The notes under the pieces were generated by a model. The model saw only the letters and a list, made by a program, of their open reading frames with translations. It was not told the origin of the DNA and did not search any database. From contig CM067448.1 of the NCBI GenBank assembly GCA_034508935.3, positions 2,976,966 to 3,040,965 of the forward strand: DNA of 64,000 nucleotides. Reading direction: 5' to 3'. The DNA comes from Berghia stephanieae. Lineage: Eukaryota; Mollusca; Gastropoda; Nudibranchia; Aeolidiidae. Shown one piece after another: positions 9,485 to 21,947 of this stretch. The translations under genes and the position numbers were made by a program. Within the stretch, counting starts at the first letter, position 1, and every line of letters starts with the position of its first letter.

Positions 9485-9860
9485 GGTAATGTGCCCAAAT
9501 TTCGACACGCTGTGACTTTGGTTTTTCTGTTCTTTGTTTAAAACCTTACCACTCATTTTGTTTTCAAGCTGTCGACGTACGGTTTGTACGATAATATAGA
9601 TAAATGATTTTTCTTTAATATCATATAAATTTATATGCTACCGTTCTATTTACGCTTGCAATTTACATTTTTTTGAGGTGTGTAATTTTTTTTCTGGTTG
9701 TAGCCCTAAGATCGACACTGAGTCCTTAAGTTCGATACTCTAGTGGCAATAATTTCGACACCTAACGTCACGAGTTCTAGACATGCAGTAGAGGCGTATC
9801 CTACATTAGAGGTCCACTGCCCGTTTCTCTCAGTCTTATTTCAACGATATATTTTTATCT
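9485..9860. other. Non-coding segment with spaced TTCGACAC motifs
   Basis: TTCGACAC or close variants occur at 9501, 9712, 9731 and 9754; the last three lie about 20 bases apart. The same set is in unit 2 (37028 to about 37285). No open frame. Possibly part of an unnamed repeat family. Confidence 0.35.
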
Positions 9861-9909
9861 CACCAAAATGATCATCATGACACAAAATGAGATTGTCACT
9901 GTATATTTT

Positions 9910-10168
9910 ATCTTCTTCTTCTTGTCTTCTTCTTCTTCTTCTTCTTCTTCCTTCTTCTTTTCTTCTTCTTCTTCTTCTTCTTCTTCTTCTTCTTCTTCTT
10001 CTTCTTCTTCTTCTTCTTCTTCTTCTTCTTCTTCTTCTTCTTCTTCTTCTTCTTCTTCTTCTTCTTCTTCTTCTTCTTCTTCTTCTTCTTCTTCTTCTTC
10101 TTCTTCTTCTTTTCTTCTTCTTCTTCTTCTTCTTCTTCTTCTTCTTCTTCTTCTTCTTCTTTCTTCCT
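9910..10168. repeat. (TTC)n microsatellite
   Basis: Long TTC run of about 260 bases with few interruptions. It yields artificial poly-Ser/Leu/Glu frames. Confidence 0.95.
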
Positions 10169-10420
10169 CTTCTCTATCTATTTCACACACACTTTCATTT
10201 TCTGTACGTGTGAATGGCAACACTATTCAATCAGTGTACACAGAATTCTTTGTAATTTAACTGTAAACAGAGATATTAATAGCCCTCTGTCTCAAGCGGT
10301 GTTATGTCGGCGTGAAACATAGATTTAGAATTTGAAGTCACAAAAGTTGATTTGAATTGATTTGGCCCAAAAGAGAGAATGGATGTAGTTCATTATTATA
10401 GTTTTTATAATCTTCTTAAA

Positions 10421-10470
10421 GCCCGGGGTTCCCAATGGCTCATTTGGTAGAGCAGTCGCTACACAAGGAA
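10421..10470 (+). mobile_element. tRNA-like SINE head (unit 1)
   Basis: CCCGGGGTTCCCAATGGCTC followed by ATTTGGTAGAGC is tRNA-like, with an A box (TGGCTCATTTGGTAGAGC). No B box follows. Related heads are at 38306 (with a B box) and 39466. Confidence 0.5.
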
Positions 10471-11185
10471 CTTTTAATGATTTTTTAAATACATCCTCAA
10501 TAAATTTATTAGTCTCACCAGCCAACAGAGCAACTCAGAACCGGAAAGCTTAACATAAAAAGTTTACTTTTCAATAAAAAATCCATCTTCTGCATTAACA
10601 GGAGATTCACATAAGTCAGTATTGTAAATATAGTGATTGCTCTCACTGAAGTGTAGTAATTTCAATCAACGATACTGTCAATTATTTTTCAGACTATTGC
10701 ATGATCAGCATGTTTGGTTTCTCCTGACTGATACATTTTATCTATTGAAATGCATCCGTAATCACCGGATTACCAAGGAAATATAAAAATCCCTTGATAA
10801 TTCAAAAGTCCGGTTATTTTATATGTTAAAAATCCTCATCAAAAAGAGAAATGCAGCATATTAAAATCCGTACTTTCATCTTATACGTCTAATAATCATC
10901 CAAGGTTACAGGTTCAAAATGTAGACGTCTTACAATTTTTAATAAAAATTCAGGTCCTCTGAGAATCCAAGGATTCAAACGACAGTGGATCTCATAACTG
11001 CATGCCACCCTCTCTTTACTGTTTGTTTTGAATATGTTATTATCTATAAGCTTCAGAGAAGGAGAACTTTCCGTCTATTGGCAATCATCAGGGGCAAGTA
11101 CTTTCATTGCTGCTTGCGATGAATTTTCTGCCAGTAAAAAGCGTCTAACGCGTTATGCTGCCTCATGGAATGCTTTGAAGAGGAA
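10471..11185. other. Nothing recognised
   Basis: AT-rich sequence with no readable domain. It is the first part of a segment of about 1.68 kb (10456-12135) that unit 2 lacks. Confidence 0.4.
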
Positions 11186-11189
11186 TCAT

Positions 11190-11470
11190 TAACTGATCAT
11201 AAATGTCATTTTCCTCCAGTCTGCGAAGGTTGGAGCATGCCTTTTCCCAGTCTTCCCTTGTAGTCAAATATCATTTAGTGCCTCGTCGGTGAGAGTAAAT
11301 TTGGTTTTCTACCTCTCATCTTTCCCTTTACTTGGGCCCAAATGAGCTCGATTGGATTGCGCTCACAATGATATGAGGGAAGTCGCGCAACCTCTTGTCA
11401 AAACTCATTGACTGGACAGTCTGCTTTGAAAACTGTTTCTGGTTTGTTTCTTTTCACTAGGAGTATAGTT
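11190..11470 (-). pseudogene. DDE-type (Tc1/IS630-like) transposase C-terminal remnant
   Basis: On the minus strand, RLPSYHCERNPIELIWAQVK (about 11330-11395) is the hallmark end of DDE_3 (IS630/Tc1-mariner-like) transposases. The NPIE Glu is the third catalytic acid. A few codons upstream KRNKPETVF fits the preceding strand; downstream in other frames EDWEKACSNLRRLEE (about 11220-11270) fits the C-terminal helix. At least one stop and frame changes show it is dead. No terminal inverted repeats found. It lies in the unit-1 segment missing from unit 2. Confidence 0.65.
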
Positions 11471-12235
11471 GGGCCTTTGATAAATAGTTAGAATATGAAG
11501 TGCGGTCTAACTAGAGCCATGAAATCATATCAGTTTTTATAGTTGCCGAAGTTGGAGCATTGAGGTGATCATGGGTCACCGAATTGAAGTGTGGATAATC
11601 ATCTTCTCGGGATTGTGTGTGAAATTCCAATTCCATAGCCGTCCTCTCTAATGGTCTATCAATAGATACATGTAGATTTCTTTTCGCAGCTTTACAAGAG
11701 TGTCGTGTCATATCGTATAGTTTAAAAGCGTACTTTAAATGCTATGTGAAACGTTATTGCATAGATACAATTTTTCAAAGTATATATACAGCATTCATTG
11801 TTAATATGACAATATTGAGTATATTATAATCGATATTTCAAATGATTTAAAACTAGAGAAGTCATATCGGTAATTGCGGCAGGATGTAGATAATAAGCAA
11901 TAAATCATAAATTCAAAATATATGGAAAACTACATAAGTTGTAAGTTTATAGCAGTTACAGCAAATTCTGAAACAAGTATGACGTGAACTCATAATCACT
12001 AGCTGGAACTACGTGTCAGCACGAGATTTTTTGGAAAAGAAAACGATGAATTCATCTCATACTTTGTGGTGCATAACTTGTTTACATTTTTTACAGTGTA
12101 AAATCTCGAATTTTATGACAGCGGTTTTGATGTTGTTTTTTATAGTTCTTAAAGAAGAAAACTCTTTTGATATGACCTCAACACGGTTTAAAATCTATAT
12201 TTAGTTAAGAAAAATTGATTCAAAGGTTGACACAA
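11471..12235. other. Nothing recognised
   Basis: AT-rich, no domain. From about 12136 it is shared with unit 2 (39498 on). Confidence 0.4.
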
Positions 12236-12239
12236 ATTT

Positions 12240-13510
12240 TTACAACTTTTGATAGAGGAACAGCTGAGAAAAACAAAAACAAAAAACAACACCCGCCATT
12301 AATAAAAAAGCTGACTTTAATTACTCACAAAACATATGAAAAGATTATCCAAGAAACTGCCTTTACTTTCAATTCTAATTCTATTTCAAAACTAACCAAA
12401 GTACTTAAAATCATTCAAACCATCCGATGATGAAATAGTGCAGGGCAAAGTCAAATTCATCTCCTTTTTCAAAAACAAAAGAGGGATCTCAATATTTTAA
12501 TGGTACTCAATTTTCTATGTTCCATACAGTCTCTCAATGTTTCTTAAATGATATCATTTTAAAACAACCAAAATCGTGTGAACTTGACTTTCTACCTTCA
12601 AGCAACCTTAATGTGTTGCTTACTTAAATGACTGATATCATAAATACTTCTCTTCGTAAAGGTATTGATCCATCACCATTCAAAGCGGCATTAGTAAAAC
12701 CAATTTTAAAACGCATCTCTAGACCAGAATACTTTGAAAAACTACGTGCCTGTCTTTGCGTTTTTTGAGGCCAAATATGTATGAATTGAAACAGACTCAA
12801 GCTGAATGAAGATGAAACAGAAGTAATTTCGCTATCAAACCTATAAGTAACCATGACATGGAGAATTACAAAATTACAGTCAGGGACAGTAAAGTCAACC
12901 ATTCTTCCTATATAAAGAATATTGGAGTTTGTTTCAATTTAAGCCTCTCAATTACACCCTTCATCGATCATTTTATCAGAAAAATATATTATAAAATTTT
13001 AAAAAATTGCTCCAGTTAGTAATGTTCTACCCAAAACTTTTGCATCTCTTCCAGTGAATGGTCTTGTTATTTCGAAACCCCACTTTTAACTTCGTTCTGT
13101 ATCTGCTAATGTATAATCTGAAGAGTCTCCAGACTGTTCAAAACAATGCAACAAGACTTGTGCTTAGAGTTAGGCTTTGATTCGGCCGCCTCTCTGCTGC
13201 AAGACCGATACTGGTTCCCAGTGACAAAAGGAGTAATCATAAGATCTTAACAATTGTGTTTTAAGACTTGGCATGACAGCATCACTTATTATATGAATGA
13301 CTTGTTGTGCCCATATGTAATAAACAGAACGTTGCGCCCGAGTCACGACAATAAAGTTTTACAAAGACCCAATATGCACAAACCAATTGGCGAGTAATCT
13401 TTTTACAGTTCATTACCGTATTTCTGGAATTGCCCACCCTGTTATATTCGAGATTTAGATTTTTTTATATCTTTTAAATCCCATCTCAAGACAAGCTTCT
13501 AGGTTCCAAA
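12240..13510 (+). mobile_element. L2/CR1-like LINE remnant, plus strand (unit 1)
   Basis: Linker and RT start: CELDFLPSSNLNVL, then INTSLRKGIDPSPFKAALVK (about 12640-12700), the strand before NYRPVS in CR1/L2 LINEs. The catalytic part is missing. The 3' part resumes with LNEDETEVIS, then the C-terminal motifs LQTVQNNATRLVLRV (about 13130-13170), LLQDRYWFPV (about 13195), YYMNDLLCPYVINRTLR (about 13290-13340) and FKSHLKTSF (about 13480). Many stops; the palm is absent. Unit 2 has the same truncated copy at about 39600-40880, so it predates the duplication. Confidence 0.75.
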
Positions 13511-13779
13511 TTGTAAAGTATGGATTGGCCTGATGGCATTTTTAATATGTATGATTACTTGTATGTCGTTAAACAAAGAGGTCTCTCTAGTTTGTTTAAG
13601 GGAAAACTTAGTATAACTTACGCATGATTTTTGAATTACAACGTGTATGTTGTATCGTGAAATCAACATGTCTTGAGTACTGTAAACATTGGTGTGATTA
13701 GATTGTAGTTATTTTCTTTGTCTTAACCTCACATGTAAAGTTCCAAGAGCTTTATTGTTCGGGTGATACGCTATATAAG

Positions 13780-13780
<1 letters not shown>

Positions 13781-13855
<75 letters not shown>

Positions 13856-13930
13856 TCTCTCTTTTTCTCTCCATGTGTGTCTGTTTGTGTGTGTGTGTGT
13901 GTGTGTGTGCGTGTGTGTGTGTGTGTGTTA
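13781..13930. repeat. (TA)n and (GT)n microsatellites
   Basis: TA run to about 13852, short CT-rich spacer, GT run from about 13878. Also in unit 2 at 41145-41275. Confidence 0.9.
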
Positions 13931-14114
13931 AGCACGTTATTTTCTCTTTGTTTTCTGTTTTAAAAAAATCAAAATACAAACAATGTCATGCCGACTGATG
14001 ACATAGTACACAAACAGTTGCAGATCGATTGGTGAGGTAGTTCACAAAAAAATATCCAACTCATGACCTTTAAAGGAACAAATATATGACATTGAATAAA
14101 CTTTATTATAATTA

Positions 14115-15196
<1,082 letters not shown>

Positions 15197-16521
15197 TTTT
15201 GGAGGGGACACATATAAAGAATTGAATTTATTTAGTTACATATATCTATTTCATCTAACTTAAAAGTTTAAATTGTAAAACTCTTAATTGCCCCACTTGA
15301 TCATATTTTAATTGAACTCCCTATTTACAGGATTAATTTTTTTTCTTTTTCATTTCTTCATTTAAATGGAATAGCAATTTATCCATTCATTCTTTCATTC
15401 AAATTGAATAGCATTTTATTGATTCATTCCTTAATTCATTTATTCATTTATAAATTATTCATTCATTCATTGTTCATTCATTTTTTTATTCATTCATTCA
15501 TTGTTCATTCATTTATTTATTCATTCATCCATTCATTCGTTTATTCACTCATTTATCCAATCATTCATACATTAATTCCTCCCTTCATTCTTTCATTCAT
15601 ACATTATCCATTCATTCATTCATCTATTCACTCAGTTTTTCATTCATTCATTCATTCCTTGTCCACTTTGAAATTACATCACTCATTTCATTTTGTTGTT
15701 TGCCTCATTCATGAATTGTTTTCAATATGTTTACATTCCATAACGATTCATTAACCTATCATCCAATCACTCAGTGTTGTGAACACATTTTGTAACTATT
15801 GTAAATCTTACGATATTTTATTGTTTTGTATTTCAGACATCACTGTTAAACACTCTTCAATGCCTAATTACAATTGTTGAACAACCATTGAACAAGAGAG
15901 AGGTCCCAGCCACGAACTGAGTTGGTAAATATATCCTTCATTATTCTCTTTTACATGAGTTGGGCATCACATAGTAACTATAGACATCGTGATTTGTTTT
16001 GCATAGTGATTTGTTTTAAATGCATTTTTGGCATATTACTGTTACCGAAAACCACTTATATATTATGTTCTGAAAAGTGAGTCTTTAAAAACTAAATAAT
16101 AATAAAAGGAGTCTACTAGCCGTCGTGTTATATTTAGTGATAGATAACTTGGGATTATTTTGGCATCCTATTATTGTTATCACACTCTAGTATATTAGCG
16201 TCATTGCGAATAATTGTACACAAACTAACGACGAGTCACACACATTGGTGATACATTTTTCGTAGTAACATAGTTTAGAGTACACGCGATTGACACATTG
16301 TTATTGACTCAAGTCATAACTCCGCATTGTATTGACACATTGCTTTATAAGATATAACGATAAAAGGCATCAAATTCAACATACATGATAAGTTGAAATA
16401 AAAGAGAGAGATTTCTAAAAATAGAACAGTTCATTCCAGTAAGTGTAAATAAATAAAACAGTCAGTAACAGTATCCTGTCAATATAATATATATAAAATA
16501 TCGTAACTAATTTATTGCAAC
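15197..16521 (+). other. Leader of Gmr1-like element with (CATT)n tract
   Basis: Untranslated leader between the LTR and the first Gag frame. A diverged CATT tetranucleotide tract fills about 15370-15660. No domain seen. Confidence 0.6.
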
Positions 16522-16905
16522 ATGGAAGCATATAAAAGATACTTAAGTCTCGCAAAGGACTTAGAAATATCACAGGAAAGAATATTTTCATGGTGCGAAG
16601 AGAAAGTAAAAGAAGAAAAAGAACATGAAGAAAGAATTCGTAGAGAAGAAAATGAAGAAAGAATTCGTAGAGAAGAAAATGAAGAAAGAATTCGTAGAGA
16701 AGAAAGTGAAGAAAGAATTCGTAGAGAAGAAAATGAAGAAAGAATTCGTAGAGAAGAAAAAGAACATGAAGAAAGAATACGTAGAGAAGAACGAGAAGAA
16801 AGAGTCCAAGAAAGGGAACTAAAAAGACAAATAGCTTTAGCAGAAGAAGAAACCAAAAGGACCCAAATGATGCTGGAAATTGAAAAAAACAAAAACCGGT
16901 CATGA
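16522..16905 (+). CDS. Gag N-terminal coiled-coil part (Gmr1-like fossil)
   Basis: A 127-residue frame starting MEAYKRYLSLAKDLEI. About six copies of the 9-residue repeat EERIRREEN follow (27-nt period, 16627 to about 16800), then a charged helix. Such Glu/Arg-rich coiled coils often precede the capsid in SCAN-type Gags of Gypsy elements in aquatic animals. The near-identical DNA repeats show recent repeat turnover. Part of a dead element; not a host gene. Confidence 0.7.
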   Translation: MEAYKRYLSLAKDLEISQERIFSWCEEKVKEEKEHEERIRREENEERIRREENEERIRREESEERIRREENEERIRREEKEHEERIRREEREERVQERELKRQIALAEEETKRTQMMLEIEKNKNRS

Positions 16906-18240
16906 AAGAAAACATAATAATAGTGATGAATTTTTCGTGAAACTTCCACGCATGCCAACATACGATGAACGCTCAGACTGTCTAGAATCCTTCTTACACC
17001 GATTCGAAGTTCAGGCTAAAGGTTATCGTTGGCCAGAAAGCAAATGGGCCACAGCCTTGATTAACTGCTTATCTGGAGAACCGCTAAAAGTTTTCTATAC
17101 CTTAACAACTGAAGATGCAGATGACTATGGAAAAATTAAAGACGCTCTACTAAAAAGATTTAGATTAACGGAAGATGGTTACCAGGAAAGGTTTCACACT
17201 GCAAAACCGGAAAGTGGAGAAGACTTTAATACATTCGTGAACCGAATTACTCAATTTCTAAATCGGTGGCTTGAGTTGGCAAACGCAAAACAAGACGACT
17301 TTGCAGGCCTTTACTTTCTCACGCTGAAGAATCGAATCTATCAAGCTTGCAACCCAGATTTAGTCGCATTCTTTAAAGAGAGAAAGCCAAAAAACTTGGA
17401 CAAATTAAAAACCTACGCAGAAAACTTTAACAGCGCACATCCATTGACACCCCTTAGCAGAACATTGAAGGAACCATACTACGCTGCCGCTGCTCAGAGT
17501 CCATGTACACCTAAAGTTCAGTACTCAAATAGAACGAGCCAATCAATCACTCGGAACACGCAAGTGAAACAAGATGATCATAGTAACAAACCATGGAACA
17601 AACAGTTCAATAGAGACCATAGCCGACCCTATCAAAACAAAACAAGAAATAGCACTGACAATAATACTGAGTATAAGAAAACCAACAAACCTATAATTAA
17701 ATGTCAATATTGTGGATTGAAAGGCCACACAGCAGACAAATGTTACAAAATCGTGGGATATCCAAAAGAAACTGCAAATGCATCACTCCAAACAAGTGTA
17801 AACAATCATACACGAGTAATGTCAGGAGAAAATATAAATGTGTATTGCGTGAAAGGTATGTCACTTTTAACACAAACTCACAAATCAGGATCGCTATTTT
17901 TTTGTGAAGGCAAAGCTAATGGAACTGATTGCAAAATATTGAGAGACACAGGATGCAGTACAGTAGGAATAAAAGCATCTTTGGTCAATGACGAAGACAA
18001 AACTGGAAAAACGGTACAATGCATCACATTCAGTGGCACAGTCGAAACCTTTGAAACAGCTAATGTGTACATAGAAACCCCATACTATACAGGAATAGTG
18101 GAATGGTGTATACTTCCCAACCCCGTCGCTGATGTTATTGTTGGCAATATAAAAGGTCTTAAAGACAACCCAACAGATGTAAAAGAATGGTCATTAACCC
18201 AAGAAACAGCTTGTCTAGCAGAAACAAGAAAGATGACTAA
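16880..18240 (+). CDS. Gag SCAN-like capsid, zinc knuckle and protease region (Gmr1-like fossil)
   Basis: The main frame (16880-19003, 707 residues) opens this region. The capsid reads LPRMPTYDERSDCLESFLHR and, further on, FNTFVNRITQFLNRWLELA, the pattern of the SCAN fold; vertebrate SCAN domains are held to descend from Gmr1-like capsids. A CCHC knuckle CQYCGLKGHTADKC is at 17702-17743 (residues 275-288). An aspartic protease active site RDTGCSTVGI has its Asp at about 17945 (residue 356). The integrase follows. Belongs to the fossil element. Confidence 0.8.
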
Positions 18241-18429
18241 GACAACAGAGAAGCCAATGACTATTTCTCTTGAACCACAACAATTTGACAGGAACAGGTT
18301 CATCGAAGAACAGAAAAAGGACCCGACTTTAACATCATATTTCAATATCGCAAACAAAGGGACGAAATCAAAAGTTGAATACATCATTGAAAAAGATATT
18401 CTGTTCAGGTTACATAGGAAAAGAAACAA

Positions 18430-19510
18430 AATAGCTAAACAACTGGTCACGCCGAGTATTTACAGAAACAAAATCCTTGGAATAGCGCACGATTCAATAA
18501 CTTCTGGACATCTTGGGAGCTCTTCCACATTGAAGAGAATATCCGAGAATTTCACATGGCCTGGAATTACAAAAGACGTCCGAGAATATGTGAAATCTTG
18601 TGACACATGCCAAAGAAGAGTCGCAAAAGGCAGAATACCGAGATTGCCATTAGAGACAACCCCAGTTATTGAAAAAGTTTTTCAAAAAGTTGCAATTGAC
18701 ATTATAGGCCCTTTAACAAAATTAGATAGAAACCATACACACATACTAACACTAGTCGATTACGCAACCAGGTGGCCAGAAGCGATAGCATTGAAATCAA
18801 CTACATCGGATCACATAGCTGAAGCATTGATGACAATTTTTACTAGAATAGGCATACCAAATGAGATACTGTCGGACAATGGACCCCAATTTACATCACA
18901 TATGATGCATGAAACCATGAAACTCATGGGAATCCAACACTCATTCACAACTCCCTACCACCCCAAGCAAATGGTCTTTGTGAAAGATTTAATGGCACTC
19001 TAAAGAATATGTTAAGAAAAGTGTCAGCAGAAAAACCAGATGATTGGGACAGATACTTACCAGCAATCCTATTTGCATATAGAGAAATACCCCAAGAATC
19101 TACAGGCTACTCCCCATTTGAGTTGATGTATGGACGATCACCTCGCGGCCCGATCAATATAGTAGCCGACATTTGTAAAGGTAATGAGGAGGACAATAAC
19201 GAAATTATGTTTGCTTACGAATATGTAAGAAACCTGAAAGACAGAATAGAGGACACATGTAAGCTAGCACAGGAATCCGTCACTAAAAAAAGCAGAGAAA
19301 TACAAGGAATACTCCGATCGAAGAAGCAAGTCAAGAAAATTTGAGATTGGTGACAAAGTACTAATACTCTTACCCGATGACTCGAGTAAACTTTTAGCTA
19401 CATGGAAAGGACCATTCAAAATAACAGCAGTAAAATCTAATGTTAATTACGAGATTAAAATTAACAACACAACAAAGACATTCCATGCAAATATGCTAAA
19501 AAAGTATTTT
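18430..19510 (+). CDS. Integrase region (Gmr1-like fossil)
   Basis: A zinc-binding HHCC-type domain (HDS...SGHLG, CDTCQRR) is at about 18485-18620. The catalytic core has VAIDIIGPL (Asp at about 18698), VDYATRWPEA and LSDNGPQFTS (Asp at about 18875). A GPY/F-like module, LLATWKGPFKI, is at about 19395-19425. Its place before RNase H defines the Gmr1-like order. Part of a dead element. Confidence 0.85.
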
Positions 19511-19639
19511 GATAGAGACACAGTGTCGCAACCTATGTTTACTAATATCGAAGCTTCAAATGCAGGATTAGTCATACCGTTGGTCATGGGACACAGACAC
19601 CCGAGACAGAAAAACAAACAAAAATCGCACAATTGCAAC

Positions 19640-20233
19640 CACCTAAGACAAAAAAAAAAGAAGTACGCAAAGTACTTGGGCTCCTAAATTTTTACAGGAA
19701 ATACATTTACAACTTCGCGCACATCGCGACACCGCTAACAAATCTGACAAAGAATGGGTCACCGAACAAAATTGTTTGGACAGAAGCGTGTCAGAATAGC
19801 TTCAACCAATTAAAGGCATTACTCTGTTCAGAACCAATTCTTAAATTACCCGACATGTCAAAAGAATTTTTTTGTGAGAACTGACGCGTCTGATAAGGGC
19901 ATCGCAGGTGTACTATTACAGGAGCATGAGGGAACTCTAATGCCTTGCTTATATGCAAGCAGAAAATTATTGGACAGAGAATCACGATACTCTGTAATAG
20001 AGTGTGAAGGATTGGCCATCGTCTTTGCTTTAAAGACATTCAGCAGATATCTACTGCTAAAAGAGTTTGTGGTCGAAACGGACCATAAACCACTCACGTA
20101 CATAAGAAATAACAAAATGAATAATAGTAGAGTACTAAGGTGGAGTCTATTTTTGCAAAATTACTCTTTCAGTATCTCTCACATACCAGGCTGTGAAAAT
20201 ATTCACGCCGACCTACTTTCTCGATTAGTGTAA
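19640..20233 (+). CDS. RT connection and RNase H region (Gmr1-like fossil)
   Basis: The RT thumb/connection reads VRKVLGLLNFYRKYIYNFAH. RNase H follows with RTDASDKGIAGVLLQ, IECEGLAIVFALK, VVETDHKPLTY and IPGCENIHADLLSRL. No polymerase catalytic box is recognisable. Lies after the integrase and before the 3' LTR. Confidence 0.85.
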
Positions 20234-20819
20234 ACACGTGAGAAGGGTATAACTTAACCTCCCATGCATACTGTTAGTTACCTCGCAAACTATACCAAAT
20301 CAGAACGCACAAATTCGATAATTTTATTTGTAAACATGATGACCCAACTTAATGTAACATTGAGTATTGTTTGGATATATATACCATACCCATTCATGAT
20401 TTGGGAAATCTTCTCTTTATCTATTATTGTTATGAATTTTCACTCATTTATGATTAATAATTGAAATGTCAATATTCCATTTACATTTTCATTCATTTCA
20501 TTCAGTAAATTACCTTCATATCATCGACTTAAATCATGCTTCATTGCCATCACTATTGTTTATCACAATGATTTGTAATCACATTGCCATCATGTTGTTC
20601 ATCACAATGATTTGTAATCACAATCTTTCATTGTTATTGTCACCCATTCATATACCTACGTTAATATAAACATTTCCATGTCTAGTTAATAAATAATTTA
20701 ATTGTAGCACAAATCATAACAATGGATTAATGCTAGAGTATGATAGTAAATTTACTTCCGTTTGTAAAATCTATCTTTCCCATAATGGTTAAAGAGTATA
20801 TTTTAAACATGGGTGGGGG
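20234..20819 (+). other. 3' untranslated part of Gmr1-like element with polypurine tract
   Basis: AT-rich, with short repeats of ATCACAATGATTTGTAATC-type sequence (about 20560-20625). Ends GGGTGGGGG, the likely polypurine tract, directly before the 3' LTR. Confidence 0.6.
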
Positions 20820-21568
20820 TGTCACAGTAAAGGTTGTTCACAATTATCTTATTAAATTTTATTTTATTAAGAACTGAATTCATCTCTCTCCAGTTATATT
20901 TCGGTAGGCTTAGATAAACTTTACCTTCTTATATTAGATCGTCTTTCCTTTTATAGCCTTCCCTCGAATTAATTTCTAATTAGTGAATACTTTTCGTTCT
21001 ACATTCTGTCACGTAGCCACTTATTATAAAAGCTGATAGGTCTATCATTCGACACTCACTTCTCTTCACAATCTATGCCGGACGGCCAGTCGCTCTATTC
21101 CTTCTATATACTGGAAGATTTTTATCTTTTGGGACTTTGTAGATATTATATCTACACCATTAAGACGCCGGAGCTTTTAACATTGATTGTATAATCTTCA
21201 AGGATCAAACCCGAGCCCGCTGTCAAAGGATTACATATTAACCCCTTACCAATTACCTGGAAGTGGAATTTTACGAGTCCGATCCTGTTATCAGAGGAAT
21301 AGATCATCCAAGCCCATCAACTGCCTGGAAACGTAAACTTACGAACCTGACATATTATCATAAGTTACGTAAAATATTCATATCTCTATTTGTAACTGCC
21401 ACGATCACGGTTTATCTCTTTTAATTAAATTTCATCATTATTTTTATTTCATTGTAAACAAATCGTTAATTGTTTTTCATTTATAGTAACTAGTAAATTC
21501 TGGGGCCTCACTCTACATATATCTTTATGCATAGTCGAGTAGCTCTTTACTCACTTGAGACCGTGACA
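20820..21568 (+). repeat. 3' LTR of Gmr1-like element
   Basis: 749 bp, the same ends as the 5' LTR, about 99% alike by eye. Confidence 0.95.
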
Positions 21569-21580
21569 ATTATATTATTA

Positions 21581-21676
<96 letters not shown>

Positions 21677-21701
21677 TTTACTATTATTATTATTATAATT
21701 A

Positions 21702-21737
<36 letters not shown>

Positions 21738-21740
21738 TAT
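21569..21740. repeat. (ATT)n microsatellite, right part
   Basis: Continuation of the tract at 14115-14447, between the two LTR elements. Confidence 0.95.
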
Positions 21741-21929
21741 TGTCATGATATTGTTTACTGTTTAGAGATAGTTCTATTTGTCACTTTATGTTTGTAATTG
21801 ATCTGTGTCTGTACTGTATTGTCTAACTCTTTGTGTTTTGATTTCTTTCCAGATCATGTCGAATTAAATGTTGAATGAAGCCTATATTTTGCATAGCAAT
21901 CATTTGAATTACTTTCTAGCTTCACAACA
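21741..21929 (+). repeat. 5' LTR, Mag-like copy A
   Basis: 189 bp between the (ATT)n tract and the Gag leader. Confidence 0.9.
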
Positions 21930-21947
21930 ATTTATTCAACATTTAAC

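Noticed and set aside
9855-10260. Long poly-Ser, poly-Leu and poly-Glu open frames
   Set aside because: Pure (TTC)n microsatellite read in different frames; no other protein-like content.
10421-10470. A functional tRNA gene
   Set aside because: Only the first half is tRNA-like; no anticodon arm or B box follows.
16627-16800. Regular 27-bp direct repeats, CRISPR-like at first sight
   Set aside because: No variable spacers; they encode a 9-residue coiled-coil repeat in a retroelement of a eukaryote.
16415-16961. Minus-strand frames with regular Phe/Ser/Leu repeats
   Set aside because: Antisense shadows of the coiled-coil Gag repeats on the plus strand.
16880-19003. Host SCAN-domain or zinc-knuckle gene
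   Set aside because: The frame sits between near-identical LTRs and continues into protease and integrase; it is a retroelement fossil.
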